From the NCBI RefSeq assembly GCF_003663845.1, contig NZ_RCCA01000003.1:1-64000 (forward strand): a stretch of 64,000 nt of DNA, written 5' to 3'. The notes under the pieces were generated by a model that had not been told where the DNA came from, did no database searches, and was given only the letters and a program-made list of their open reading frames with translations. Shown here one piece after another: positions 1-11,604 of this stretch. The translations under genes were made by a program, and so were the position numbers. Within the stretch, counting starts at the first letter, position 1. Each line of letters starts with the position of its first letter. This DNA is from Chryseobacterium sp. 7. GTDB taxonomy: Bacteria > Bacteroidota > Bacteroidia > Flavobacteriales > Weeksellaceae.

Positions 1-765
<765 letters not shown>

Positions 766-916
766 TCCTATTGGTTACTCAAGCGCTTATGCGCTCGGTT
801 TTCTCTTTGGATGTCTTTACCGTTAATGTCAATGATCTTTAATTCTTCTTTCCGACTGATGAACAGATGTTGTTTTTGGCTCCATCCGTAACTTTTAAAT
901 CAATCTTCCAAAACTG

Positions 917-990
917 TGGAGAATAAGGGAGTCGAACCCTTGACCTCCTGCGTGCAAGGCAGGCGCTCTAGCCAGCTGAGCTAATTCCCC
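917..990 (-). tRNA. tRNA-Ala (TGC)
   Basis: The minus strand folds as a 74-nt cloverleaf with acceptor arm GGGGAAT/ATTCTCC, D arm AGCTCAGCTGG, anticodon stem CCTGC/GCAGG around loop CTTGCAC (anticodon TGC), and T arm with GTTCGACTC. CCA is not encoded beyond the discriminator A. It sits in the 16S-23S spacer, the usual place for the Ile/Ala pair. Confidence 0.97.
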
Positions 991-1330
991 GCTAGTAGAC
1001 TAAGAGATTCAAGATGCTAGATTCAAGACTTTTTACTTGGTAGTCTTGGCTCTTGGCTCTTTTATCTTCCCGTCTTTTTCAATTAGTAGTCTCGGGCAGG
1101 CTCGAACTGCCGACCTCTACATTATCAGTGTAGCGCTCTAACCAGCTGAGCTACGAGACTGTCTGTTTAGACTTATAGATCCTAGATGCTAGATACAAAA
1201 CTTTCATTCGTCTTGGTTCTTGGCTCTGGGCTCTTGTATCTCTTCCCTATACTAATTTCTAGTGGGTTTTATTTTTTATATATCTATAAGTAATGGGTAA
1301 TGAGTAATTTTTTAAGATCCAATTACTTGG
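991..1330. repeat. Spacer repeats flanking the tRNAs
   Basis: Two related low-complexity blocks lie on either side of tRNA-Ile. Both combine an AGATGCTAGAT-like string with a TCTTGGCTCTTGGCTCT-like string (about 1000-1070 and 1170-1240), and a shorter TTACTTGGCTCTT fragment follows near 1323. Within the first block, CAAGAC and GTCTTG form an inverted repeat. No gene is visible. The blocks may be processing hairpins or members of a dispersed intergenic repeat family. Confidence 0.5.
1087..1160 (-). tRNA. tRNA-Ile (GAT)
   Basis: The minus strand gives a 74-nt cloverleaf with acceptor stem AGTCTCG/CGAGACT, discriminator A, D arm TAGCTCAGCTGG, anticodon stem CTACA/TGTAG with loop CTGATAA (anticodon GAT), and T arm GTTCGAGCC. 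It lies between 16S and tRNA-Ala in the rRNA spacer. Confidence 0.97.
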
Positions 1331-1446
1331 CTCTTTTCACTTTTACCTTTTTACTTATAAACCAACCAAACAAAAAACTAAAGCTATACTTTAAGTAAGT
1401 ATATGTACTTGCGTACTGATTTTGTTTAACGTCATAAGACGCTCTA

Positions 1447-2962
<1,516 letters not shown>

Positions 2963-3103
2963 TATGTTTGTCTGACTCACTCAAAGTTTTTAACGCTTTA
3001 GTTTTTCCTTACTTGGTTGTTATATTGTATGTCAATGATCTTTTCTTCTTCCGCTTTGTAACGAAGCAATCTCTCTGTCAGTGTCGCTCCGTATTTGCGA
3101 GTG

Positions 3104-3135
3104 CAAAAGTAAAACTTTATTTCGTAATGACCAAA
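3104..3135 (-). promoter_or_regulatory. rRNA promoter, proximal
   Basis: On the minus strand TACTTTTG (3104-3111) matches the Bacteroidota -7 consensus TAnnTTTG. It is preceded by TTTG at 3132-3135 with a 20-nt spacer, the right distance for the -33 element. It lies about 140 nt upstream of the 16S 5' end. Confidence 0.7.
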
Positions 3136-3229
3136 TGTTTTGAAAGAAAATTTTAAAGTTTTTTTAGTAACCTTAATCCCTCTCATAACCTCAATCCCTT
3201 CACTCCTGCGCTCCCTCTAATTGGGACTG

Positions 3230-3259
3230 CAAAGATACAAACTCTTTTTTAACTGACAA
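3230..3259 (-). promoter_or_regulatory. rRNA promoter, middle
   Basis: TATCTTTG on the minus strand (3230-3237) with TTG at 3257-3259 and a 19-nt spacer. This is a full match to the Bacteroidota sigma-70-type promoter, 126 bp upstream of the proximal one. Confidence 0.7.
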
Positions 3260-3374
3260 CTTTTTTTTGAAAAATTTTCAAGTTTTTTTCGTCTGCTTCT
3301 TTTTGAAGTAATACTGTTTTTGCTTATCTAAAAGCTCTTCTGCGCTACCGAATCTCTTTCGTTTTTCAGTGGGG

Positions 3375-3405
3375 CAAAGATAGAAACTTACCACACACCA
3401 AGCAA
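3375..3405 (-). promoter_or_regulatory. rRNA promoter, distal
   Basis: TATCTTTG on the minus strand (3375-3382) with TTG at 3403-3405 and a 20-nt spacer. It is the third and outermost element of the same type in front of the rRNA operon. Confidence 0.65.
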
Positions 3406-4188
3406 CTTTATTTAACATAAATTTCACCTTCCCGTAATATTTAGCCCTAAGACCCTGGAACGCAGAGAGAAAAATTTTAAACATTTGTTTGGAATACAGG
3501 GGAAGGTGGGTGGGAGAGCGGGAGAGTCTGAGCGTGGGAGGGGATTTTCATGGGTAATGGGTAATGGGTAATGGAAGGTATACCTATATATAATATATAA
3601 TATATAATAGTAGACATCTTTCTAGAAAACTTCCATTTTATAGCTTTTATATAGAAAGGATAAGTTGGGGTGAATATTTTTAATAACCACGGATTACACA
3701 GATTTACACAGATCATGATACAGCTAATATATATAAAGCAGTGATAATTTTTGGTGGGAACAGAAAATCGTCAGGAATATAAAGAATAAGCCAATGAGAT
3801 AATATTGATAATAATAACCTGAAAACTCAATATCATCATCACTCATCATTCATCATTTCATTTATCATTCATAATTTATAATTGATCCTCCCCTAGCCCT
3901 GATAGAAATGGTTACCCCACAGCTTGCATTGGAGAGCCCGAAGGATTGAGCGTGGCAAAGCGCAGGCGCGAGGAGTATGAATGGATAGCAGGATAAAGCT
4001 CCTGAAAATGTTCGAGAGTTGGAGAGCGTAATGAGTGACAAAGGGTATATTATAATATATAAAAGTAATCCAGAGTAATTGATCTTAATCTATGCCTAAC
4101 AGTGGTTTTTCTTTTCGTGATTTAAGTTTTCAACTATAAGAATAGATGCAATTGCTCTAAAAACCTGCATCATCCTTTTTTGATTGCT
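3406..4188. other. Intergenic region with simple and dispersed repeats
   Basis: About 780 nt without a credible gene. It contains a 7-bp simple repeat (GGGTAAT, three copies near 3550-3573), an AT-rich ATAATATATAAT stretch (3590-3607), a CGGATTACACAGATTTACAC string (3691-3710), ATTCATCATT-type strings (3840-3862), and a more GC-rich, conserved-looking block at 3890-4031. That block runs from CCTAGCCCTGATAGAAATGG to GGATAGCAGGATAAAGCTCC and resembles a dispersed intergenic element common in flavobacterial genomes (from memory). Short frames here have no family resemblance. Confidence 0.5.
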
Positions 4189-4196
4189 TACATTTG
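4189..4196 (+). promoter_or_regulatory. -7 element of the M16 peptidase gene
   Basis: TACATTTG fits TAnnTTTG and lies 40 nt before the start codon at 4236. No clear TTG is seen at -33, so this is a half-supported promoter. Confidence 0.45.
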
Positions 4197-4235
4197 TAAG
4201 ACATTCCGGATTCTAAGGAATGAAATGAGTTTTAT

Positions 4236-7103
4236 ATGACAGAAAGAAAATATAAGGAAACGGTTCATACTGATAAAAACAATTACGAATATATTACGGT
4301 AACCCACGACGAAAATAAAGTCAGAATCTATACCTTGAAAAATGGATTAAAGGTTTTTCTTGCCCAAAATTTTATTTCTCCAAGGATACAGACTTTTATT
4401 CCGGTAAGAACGGGAAGCAATAATGACCCGTCTGATAATACAGGATTGGCTCATTACCTAGAACATATGATGTTTAAAGGCACATCTAAGATAGGAACCC
4501 AAAACTGGGAAAAAGAAAAGGTATTTCTTGATCAGATTTCTGAACTGTATGAAAAACACAAGGCAGAACAGGATCCTGAAAAGAAAAAAGAGATTTATAA
4601 AAAGATAGACGAAGTTTCTCAGGAAGCCAGTCAATATGCCATCGCCAATGAATATGATAAATCTATTTCTTCTCTGGGAGCCAGTGGAACGAATGCTCAT
4701 ACCTGGTTTGATGAAACAGTTTACAAAAATAATATTCCAAATAATGAGCTTGAGAAATGGCTGAAGATTGAAAAGGAAAGATTCTCTGAAATTGTCCTTC
4801 GTCTTTTTCATACTGAGCTGGAATCTGTATATGAGGAGTTCAACAGGGCGCAGGATAATGATTCAAGGCTTGTTAATTATGAATTAATGGACGCCCTCTT
4901 TCCTACTCATCCCAATGGGCAACAAACGACATTAGGAAAACCGGAACATTTGAAAAATCCATCTATGAAGGCTATTCACAAATATTTTGATGAGTATTAT
5001 GTTCCTAATAATTATGCTTTGGTATTGGTAGGGGATCTTGATTTTGAAAAAACCATTCAATTAATTGACACTTATTTTGGAACCTTACCTTATAAGGAAC
5101 TTCCTAAAAAATCGCCTGTTATTGAAAAGCCGATAACAAAAATTATAAAAAGAACAGTACAAAGTCCTACTACTCCACGCACTCAGCTGGCATGGAGAAC
5201 AGATAACTATGGAACCTGTGAAGCCATGCTGGCGGATATTACAGCCAATATTCTCAGCAACAGAGGAGAAGCCGGATTACTGGATCTTCACATCAATCAG
5301 ACTCAAAAAATGCTTTGGGCACAGGCTTTTTCTGTAGGACTGAAGCAATATGGATATTTCTCCATCGTCGCCGTTCCAAAAGAAACTCAAACACTGGAAG
5401 AGGCCAAGAATATTGTACTGGAAGAAGTTGAATTGATCAAAAAAGGAGATTTCCCGGACTGGATGCTACCCGCCATCATTAATGATTTCAAACTTCAAAG
5501 GATGAAAGCTCTGGAAACAACGGAGGGGCTGGCCACCAATCTTTATGACACGTATATAAAAGGAAGAACCTGGGAACAGGAGCTGAACGAAATGGATGAA
5601 TATGCTTCCTTTACAAAGGAAGACATTGTGAACTTTGCCAATGATTTTTTCAAAGAAAACTATGTTATCGTTGATAAGGAAAAAGGCGTTAATGACAGGC
5701 TAATCAGAGTGGAAAACCCAGGAATTACACCTATTAAAATAAACCGTGACAGCCAGTCTGAGTTTTTAACGGAAATTTTAGCGGATAAAACGGAGGATAT
5801 ACAACCTGTATTCATTGACTATCATAAAGAAATTACTACTGCTGACATAAAAGGAAAGAAACTGAGCTTTGTTAAAAATAAATATAACGATATCGCCCAG
5901 GTACATTTTATTTTCCCTTTTGGAAGTGACAATGACAGAGATTTGGCTATTTCAACTCAATTTCTGCAGTATTTGGGAACCGATCAGTTTTCGCCTGAAG
6001 ATTTAAAAAAGGAATTCTTCAAAATCGGGATCACCAATGATTTCAAAACATTGCATGATCAACTCACCATTACCTTAAGCGGACTGGAAGAAAATATAGA
6101 AAAAGGAATAGCGTTGCTTCAGCACTGGATGGCAGATGTAAAACCGGACCAGGATATCTACAATCAATTTGTAAAAAGTGTCATAGAAAACCGTCAAGCC
6201 ATTAAAAAGGATAAAAACCGTATTATGACTGCCCTTACTAATTATACAAAATTGGGTACCTTTTCCCGTTTTACAGATATCATTTCTAAAGAAGAGCTCG
6301 AAAGCAGTACTGCTGAAACATTTACCAATAGAATAACAAATCTTTTTAAATCTCCTTATCAAATCTTCTTTTATGGTAAAGATTTTGAAAATTTCAATGG
6401 TTATGTTGATAAGTATATTGAAACAGAGAGCGTTTTGATCCCTGAAGCCAAACAATATCCTGAGCCTGATACAGGAGGGAATGTTTATTTTGTTAATTAT
6501 GATATGGTTCAGGTAGAAATGAGCAAAATAGGAAAAGGAAGTGAGGTGAATCCACAATATTTCGGTAAAGTAAATGTATTCAACGAATATTTCGGAAGAG
6601 GATTATCTGCCATTGTTTTCCAGGAAATGCGAGAGAGCAAAAGTCTTGCTTATACTGCTTATGTTTCATATGCAGCCAATTCGGAAATTAAGCATCCTGA
6701 TTATGTTACTACTTATATCGGAACACAGCCAGACAAGCTTATGATTGCTGTTGACACATTGAACGAGCTGATGGAAGAACTTCCTAAAGTACCTATTCAG
6801 TTTGAAAATGCAAGAAATGCATCCCTTAAACAAATTGTATCTACAAGAGTCACCCGTGAAAATATATTTTTCAACACATTAGATTTGAAAAAGCTCAATA
6901 TCTATCATGATTTCAGAAAAGATATCTATGAGCAGATCCAGGATCTTACATTTGAAGATTTGACAGAGTTTTATAAGACAAGAATCAAATCTGTACATTT
7001 CAACACAGCCATTATCGGTAAAAAAGAAAACCTTGATATGGACGCTGTCAATAAGATGGGAACATTTAAAGAAGTAAGTCTGAAAGATATCTTTGGACAT
7101 TAA
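4236..7103 (+). CDS. M16 family zinc metallopeptidase (insulinase-type)
   Basis: A 955-residue protein with the inverted zinc motif H73-Y-L-E76-H77 followed by MMFKGT, as in pitrilysin/insulinase proteases. The distal zinc ligand is probably in the ESVYEEFNRAQ segment around residues 190-200. The second half carries the inactive M16 repeat, including the FQEMRESKSLAYT stretch typical of the C-terminal domain. The length fits a two-repeat, single-chain M16 enzyme. No signal peptide or lipobox is evident, so a cytoplasmic location is inferred. It probably degrades peptides; the substrate is unknown. It is monocistronic, with a strong terminator directly behind it. Confidence 0.9.
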   Translation: MTERKYKETVHTDKNNYEYITVTHDENKVRIYTLKNGLKVFLAQNFISPRIQTFIPVRTGSNNDPSDNTGLAHYLEHMMFKGTSKIGTQNWEKEKVFLDQISELYEKHKAEQDPEKKKEIYKKIDEVSQEASQYAIANEYDKSISSLGASGTNAHTWFDETVYKNNIPNNELEKWLKIEKERFSEIVLRLFHTELESVYEEFNRAQDNDSRLVNYELMDALFPTHPNGQQTTLGKPEHLKNPSMKAIHKYFDEYYVPNNYALVLVGDLDFEKTIQLIDTYFGTLPYKELPKKSPVIEKPITKIIKRTVQSPTTPRTQLAWRTDNYGTCEAMLADITANILSNRGEAGLLDLHINQTQKMLWAQAFSVGLKQYGYFSIVAVPKETQTLEEAKNIVLEEVELIKKGDFPDWMLPAIINDFKLQRMKALETTEGLATNLYDTYIKGRTWEQELNEMDEYASFTKEDIVNFANDFFKENYVIVDKEKGVNDRLIRVENPGITPIKINRDSQSEFLTEILADKTEDIQPVFIDYHKEITTADIKGKKLSFVKNKYNDIAQVHFIFPFGSDNDRDLAISTQFLQYLGTDQFSPEDLKKEFFKIGITNDFKTLHDQLTITLSGLEENIEKGIALLQHWMADVKPDQDIYNQFVKSVIENRQAIKKDKNRIMTALTNYTKLGTFSRFTDIISKEELESSTAETFTNRITNLFKSPYQIFFYGKDFENFNGYVDKYIETESVLIPEAKQYPEPDTGGNVYFVNYDMVQVEMSKIGKGSEVNPQYFGKVNVFNEYFGRGLSAIVFQEMRESKSLAYTAYVSYAANSEIKHPDYVTTYIGTQPDKLMIAVDTLNELMEELPKVPIQFENARNASLKQIVSTRVTRENIFFNTLDLKKLNIYHDFRKDIYEQIQDLTFEDLTEFYKTRIKSVHFNTAIIGKKENLDMDAVNKMGTFKEVSLKDIFGH

Positions 7104-7150
7104 AAAAAACAAACCGCCTGATATCTCTATCGGGCGGTTTGTTTTTTTTA
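7104..7150 (+). terminator. Rho-independent terminator
   Basis: ACAAACCGCC and GGCGGTTTGT form a 10-bp stem around an approximately 13-nt loop, followed by a run of T. It starts right after the stop codon of the M16 gene. The A-run on the other side would also let it act on the minus strand. Confidence 0.85.
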
Positions 7151-7229
7151 TAAATGATAATTGACGAATGATGATTCCATAACTCATAACTCATAACTTA
7201 TAATTCATAATTTATCATTCATTATTACT

Positions 7230-8306
7230 TTACGTCATCATACAATCCCCATCTCCATCCTGGTAATTGGGGTTAAAATTTTTCGGAAGAAGTTCCAACA
7301 GGTTTTTATGAAAGAGATATTCTCTGTGGAAATCCCGCTTGTAGACAGGAGAAAATGCTTTCGATTGTTGTATCACTTCATTAAGCTTAGTTTGATAGCT
7401 TGTAAATGCTTTTATTTTATTCGAAACAATGAAATAATTTAAAAACTGAACGGCTTCATTTAAATCAGCAGTCGAAAAAAGATAAGGAACTTTAAGATAC
7501 CCGTCACGAAGCTGTAACAGTAGACAAGCTTTAAGCTTATTATTATGATCAAAAATCTTGATCCAGAAATAGGTAAAAGTATCTGCAAAACTTGAAAAAA
7601 GATATCTCTCATCTTTCTTTCCTTCCAAAACCCATGAATGATCTATAAAAGTATTGATTTCGTCTGCGTTGCGTACTCCTGGAAACGCATTGATGAAATC
7701 AGCACTTTCTTTATCTATACGATCAATAATTTCATATTTGAAATCCGGTTTCCTGACAGGTAGATTCTTGATTGAGATGAATAAATTGGCAGCGGCATCC
7801 AACGTCTTAAACAGAGGTTTCAAAGGTTTTACTCCTGGCTTTTTTTCAGGAATAATCTTAGCTGCATCGGTTTTGAAATAATACCTCTTCCCTTCCTTAG
7901 GAAAGACATATTCAAAAACCCCCATAATATTGTAGAGCGCTTCCGCTTCTTTGGTGAATTCCGTAATGGCAATTCTGCCTTCGTATTCTTCAAAAGCCTT
8001 TTTCAACAGAGCTTTTGCCGGTCTTTTCTTTCTATATTCGGGATTTACATATAAAGTACTCAGCCATGCGTAACGGATTTCTTTACCGGCAACAACAAAA
8101 CGGTCTGGGAAACATCCTACGTAACCTATCAGCTTTTCTTCATAAAAAGCAAGAATAAGAAGTGTGTCTCCATCTGCTGCCTTAGGATTTTTCAGGTGGG
8201 ATAAAGCCCGGTGCTTTGTAATCGGGAGAAAATCATATTGCTGGAAAGTTCCGGAGTATATAAAATCTTCCAGTTCTTTTCTGTTAAACGTTTTCAGCGT
8301 TATCAT
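7230..8306 (-). CDS. GNAT family N-acetyltransferase with extra C-terminal domain
   Basis: 358 residues. The N-terminal 150 or so show a GNAT fold signature: a beta strand with KLIGYVGCFPDRF, then WLSTLYVNPEYRKKRPAKAL, where the acetyl-CoA pyrophosphate loop is RKKRPAKAL. This departs from the usual R/Q-x-x-G-x-G/A because both glycines are missing. The C-terminal 200 residues are unassigned. The start codon overlaps the stop of the upstream deacetylase gene by 4 nt, so the two are co-transcribed and probably translationally coupled. A role in modifying a cell-surface glycan is a guess from this pairing. Confidence 0.75.
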   Translation of the reverse strand: MITLKTFNRKELEDFIYSGTFQQYDFLPITKHRALSHLKNPKAADGDTLLILAFYEEKLIGYVGCFPDRFVVAGKEIRYAWLSTLYVNPEYRKKRPAKALLKKAFEEYEGRIAITEFTKEAEALYNIMGVFEYVFPKEGKRYYFKTDAAKIIPEKKPGVKPLKPLFKTLDAAANLFISIKNLPVRKPDFKYEIIDRIDKESADFINAFPGVRNADEINTFIDHSWVLEGKKDERYLFSSFADTFTYFWIKIFDHNNKLKACLLLQLRDGYLKVPYLFSTADLNEAVQFLNYFIVSNKIKAFTSYQTKLNEVIQQSKAFSPVYKRDFHREYLFHKNLLELLPKNFNPNYQDGDGDCMMT

Positions 8307-9304
8307 TCTCTTATAATCGTATTTTTATTGATCAGGTTTTTCAGTCTGAAATAAGCGATTTCTTTTTTCAGGATCTGTGCTCCGCTCTCTCCCATTTCCA
8401 TTGGAATCCTCTGGAAATTTTTTTTCACACTGTCCAGCTTTATTCCTGCGCATCCGAAACTGCAATAGATTTCTTCATTTTTAAAAAGTTCATCAAAAAA
8501 ATCTTTCTTCACTTCAAAATCTGTAAACGGAAAGGCAAAACTTTCGTACAGGAAACCATTTTTCTTTAAATAAGCAAAAGTCTTGTCTGTAGTTTCCATC
8601 TGTTCTTTCAAAGATAAGTCTCCATATTTTGGATGATCCCAGCTGTGTGAAGAAATTCCGAAACCTTTTCGGGTGAGCTCTTTTAATTCTTCTGTACTTA
8701 AATAAGGTTGATGTTCTTTTGCATACGCCTGAAAATCTATCTCAAGTTTTTCCGCAAGCTGATCCAAAATATCTCTTCCCTGATAATTGACTGATAAAAT
8801 TTTCTTCTGTAAAATACCTTTTTCCACATGATTGTCAAGAGAAAATATACGATAAACTTCCGGATCTATAGTTTTGTTTTTCTCAACAGCACCAACAAGA
8901 AGGCTTGCTTTGCATCTGAACATCATATCTTTATTATCTATAAAAGCCGGATTTACAAAATTGCAGGCATAAATTCCTTTTCGTTCCAAAATGGGTGCCA
9001 CAACATCATAAAATTCCCTGAAACCATCATCAAAAGTGAGTAAAGCAATCTTTTTCTTAGGTTTAAAATTTCGGGCGGTAAATGCTTTAAACTCCTGCCA
9101 GTCTACAAACTGAAAATTCTTTGACAAATGATCCAGATCGTTTTCAAACTGTTTTGTCGTTTTATAACGGATCACGTGTTTTATATGGGAAAGTTCTTTA
9201 TCTGAAACACTGTGATAAAGGGGCAGACAGTAATCCAGCGGAAAAGATTTCCCGATATTTTCAGATTCAAAAGCTGCCAAAACATTAATGATCCTTTCTT
9301 TCAT
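8303..9304 (-). CDS. Polysaccharide deacetylase family protein (NodB domain, CE4)
   Basis: 333 residues. The first NodB motif is TFDDG at residues 90-94 (the catalytic base and a metal ligand). The metal-binding histidine motif appears as SSHSWDHP in the C-terminal half. These are the two diagnostic features of carbohydrate esterase family 4, which removes N- or O-acetyl groups from glycans. No signal peptide is seen, which suggests action on a cytoplasmic or lipid-linked precursor. It is the first gene of a two-gene operon with the GNAT protein. Confidence 0.85.
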   Translation of the reverse strand: MKERIINVLAAFESENIGKSFPLDYCLPLYHSVSDKELSHIKHVIRYKTTKQFENDLDHLSKNFQFVDWQEFKAFTARNFKPKKKIALLTFDDGFREFYDVVAPILERKGIYACNFVNPAFIDNKDMMFRCKASLLVGAVEKNKTIDPEVYRIFSLDNHVEKGILQKKILSVNYQGRDILDQLAEKLEIDFQAYAKEHQPYLSTEELKELTRKGFGISSHSWDHPKYGDLSLKEQMETTDKTFAYLKKNGFLYESFAFPFTDFEVKKDFFDELFKNEEIYCSFGCAGIKLDSVKKNFQRIPMEMGESGAQILKKEIAYFRLKNLINKNTIIRE

Positions 9305-9314
9305 CTTGATTTAA

Positions 9315-9357
9315 ATAAAAAAGAATCTATTCAAAACTCAGTTCAAATAGATTCTTA
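9315..9357 (-). terminator. Terminator of the S46 peptidase gene
   Basis: AAGAATCTATT and AAATAGATTCTT form a long stem; on the minus strand the T-run follows. It lies between the S46 peptidase stop codon and the deacetylase start. Confidence 0.75.
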
Positions 9358-9376
9358 AAGGTATAACTTTTAAAAA

Positions 9377-11521
9377 TTATTTTATAATCTTCATTTCATC
9401 AACAAGCCACTTGGAGTCTGCGAACTTCTCGATGATGAAAAGGATGTATTTCGTGTCTACCATGATATTTCTGCTGAAACGCGGATCATAGTTGATATCA
9501 CTCATTGTTCCCTCCCACTGTCTGTCGAAATTTAATCCCACAAGGTTTCCGTTCGCATCAAGTGCCGGGCTTCCTGAATTTCCTCCTGTAGTGTGGTTGG
9601 TAGCAGTGAATCCTACAGGAACGTCTCCTGTTTTATCTTTATAGATTCCGAAATCTTTTTTGTTATAAAGATCAATCAGCTTCTTTGGAACATCGAATTC
9701 ATAATCTCCCGGAACATATTTTTCCATCACACCAGCAAGGTGAGTCTGGTATCCGTAAGAAACGGCATCTCTAGGCGTAGAACCTTTTACTTTACCATAC
9801 GTTACACGAAGTGTTGAGTTCGCATCCGGGAAGAATTTTCTGTCTTTATCCGTCTGCATCTGCTGCGCCATAAACTTCTTCTGTAAGGCATCTATTTTTG
9901 CCTGCATTGAAGTGTATTGCGGATCTGCAGTTTTCATATACGTTTCTCTCATGGAAACATATAATTGGTAAATCGGGTCTTTCTTTAAAGTCTTGATTAA
10001 TTTATCCTGATTAGAAAATGCTTTGTCAATATCTGTAGTTAATGCTCCTCCGTTTACAGCAGCTCTTCCTGTGATAATAGAGTTTTTAGACATATCTTCA
10101 ATGACAGGAATATTGGCATTTTCATCTTTATATTTAATGAATCCGGCTGGTAAAAACTGTGGCGCTGTTTTATTAGTGTATAAAGCCAATAGTTTCGCCG
10201 TTACTTTAGCATCAAGCTCTGCGCTGTAATCTTTATAGAAAGAAGTTAATTTTGTTTTTAACTTGGAAAGTTCTTTTTCATCCATTCTTCCGGCTTCTAC
10301 AGAAGCTACGAAATCATAATAATCTCCGGCAAGCTTTAATGTTTCTGCATTTTTCACTACTTCCGTGTAGTAAGCATTGTTTAATGCATAAGGAGCCTGA
10401 TCATTGTACAATTTATTCAGCTGATCCAAAGTAGTTTTGATCTCAGGATTTTTAGCGACCAAAGAACCTTCATACATTACTTTCTTTTCTACCGCATTGG
10501 ATTTTTTCAATCCTTCCACTTCACCGATCCATTTTTTCCAATAATTGGCTACAGAAGCATATTTTGAAGCATATTTAATACGAGTTTCATTATCAACACG
10601 CATTTTTTCGTCTAATGTTTTCAAAGCCACATCACGTACCGCAATTCTTGCAGGGTCAATATCCTTCATGATCTTCTCTACACCAACTGCAGGAAGATAT
10701 TCCGTAGTTTTTCCCGGGAATCCGAATACAAAAGTAAAATCGTTTTCATTTTTATCTTTTATAGAAACCGGTAAATAGTGTTTTGGAACGTAAGGTACAT
10801 TGTCTTTTGAATATTCTGCAGGTTTGTTGTTCTTGTCTGCATAGATTCTGAACATAGAGAAATCTCCGGTATGTCTGGGCCAAACCCAGTTATCTGTATC
10901 ACTACCGAATTTCCCTATGCTTTGAGGCGGAGCTCCTACAAGACGGATATCTTTATATGTTTCGATGGTGTAAGCATAGTATTTATTTCCATAATACATA
11001 GGCTTTACCATGATCGACTGGTAAGGTTCAATTTTCTGAGCGTTTTTGTACACCTCAATATTGTTGTTGATCCTTTTAGTAAGCTCAGGTTCCGTAAGAT
11101 TGTCTGTACCTTCTAAAATCTGATCAGTAGCTTCTTTTATATCTACAATAAAATCTACTTTTAATCCCGGGTTAACAAGTTCCCCTGCTGTATTTTTTGC
11201 CCAAAAACCGTTAGAAAGAAGATCATTCTGAACGGTAGAATGCGCCTGAATCTGGCTGAAACCACAATGGTGGTTTGTTAAAAGCAATCCTTTAGGCGAA
11301 ATAATTTCTGCAGTACATCCGCCATTAAACTGTACTACCGCATCTTTAATGCTTGGTTTCTGAGGGTTGAAAATATCCTTTGCAGAGATCTTCATTCCCA
11401 AATCCTTCATTTCCTTTTCATTCAGCTCTGTAGGGATCCACATTCCGCCATATTGTTGTGCAAATGCCATTGCAGCAGGCAAAAGAAATACAGATAAAAG
11501 TATCTTTTTTGTCATAATCAA
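9377..11521 (-). CDS. S46 family dipeptidyl peptidase, DPP11-like
   Basis: 714 residues with an N-terminal signal peptide ending in AMAFAQ, so it is exported to the periplasm. The S46 signature TNHHCG includes the catalytic His at residue 85. The nucleophile is in GNSGSP (Ser649). The residue 18 positions after it is Arg667, in the string NFDRQW. In this family, Arg at that place marks DPP11 (Asp/Glu at P1), while Gly marks DPP7. DPP11 releases acidic dipeptides for amino-acid-fermenting or proteolytic growth. The length is close to the about 720 residues of the Porphyromonas enzyme. A second ATG two codons later is an equally good start. It has its own terminator. Confidence 0.92.
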   Translation of the reverse strand: MIMTKKILLSVFLLPAAMAFAQQYGGMWIPTELNEKEMKDLGMKISAKDIFNPQKPSIKDAVVQFNGGCTAEIISPKGLLLTNHHCGFSQIQAHSTVQNDLLSNGFWAKNTAGELVNPGLKVDFIVDIKEATDQILEGTDNLTEPELTKRINNNIEVYKNAQKIEPYQSIMVKPMYYGNKYYAYTIETYKDIRLVGAPPQSIGKFGSDTDNWVWPRHTGDFSMFRIYADKNNKPAEYSKDNVPYVPKHYLPVSIKDKNENDFTFVFGFPGKTTEYLPAVGVEKIMKDIDPARIAVRDVALKTLDEKMRVDNETRIKYASKYASVANYWKKWIGEVEGLKKSNAVEKKVMYEGSLVAKNPEIKTTLDQLNKLYNDQAPYALNNAYYTEVVKNAETLKLAGDYYDFVASVEAGRMDEKELSKLKTKLTSFYKDYSAELDAKVTAKLLALYTNKTAPQFLPAGFIKYKDENANIPVIEDMSKNSIITGRAAVNGGALTTDIDKAFSNQDKLIKTLKKDPIYQLYVSMRETYMKTADPQYTSMQAKIDALQKKFMAQQMQTDKDRKFFPDANSTLRVTYGKVKGSTPRDAVSYGYQTHLAGVMEKYVPGDYEFDVPKKLIDLYNKKDFGIYKDKTGDVPVGFTATNHTTGGNSGSPALDANGNLVGLNFDRQWEGTMSDINYDPRFSRNIMVDTKYILFIIEKFADSKWLVDEMKIIK

Positions 11522-11604
11522 AATTTTGCCCCAATTTACAAAGAAAAATAGGAATAGGCTTCATAAAACGGCTGGAAAAGTTATTATGAGGTCATTTTTG
11601 AAAA

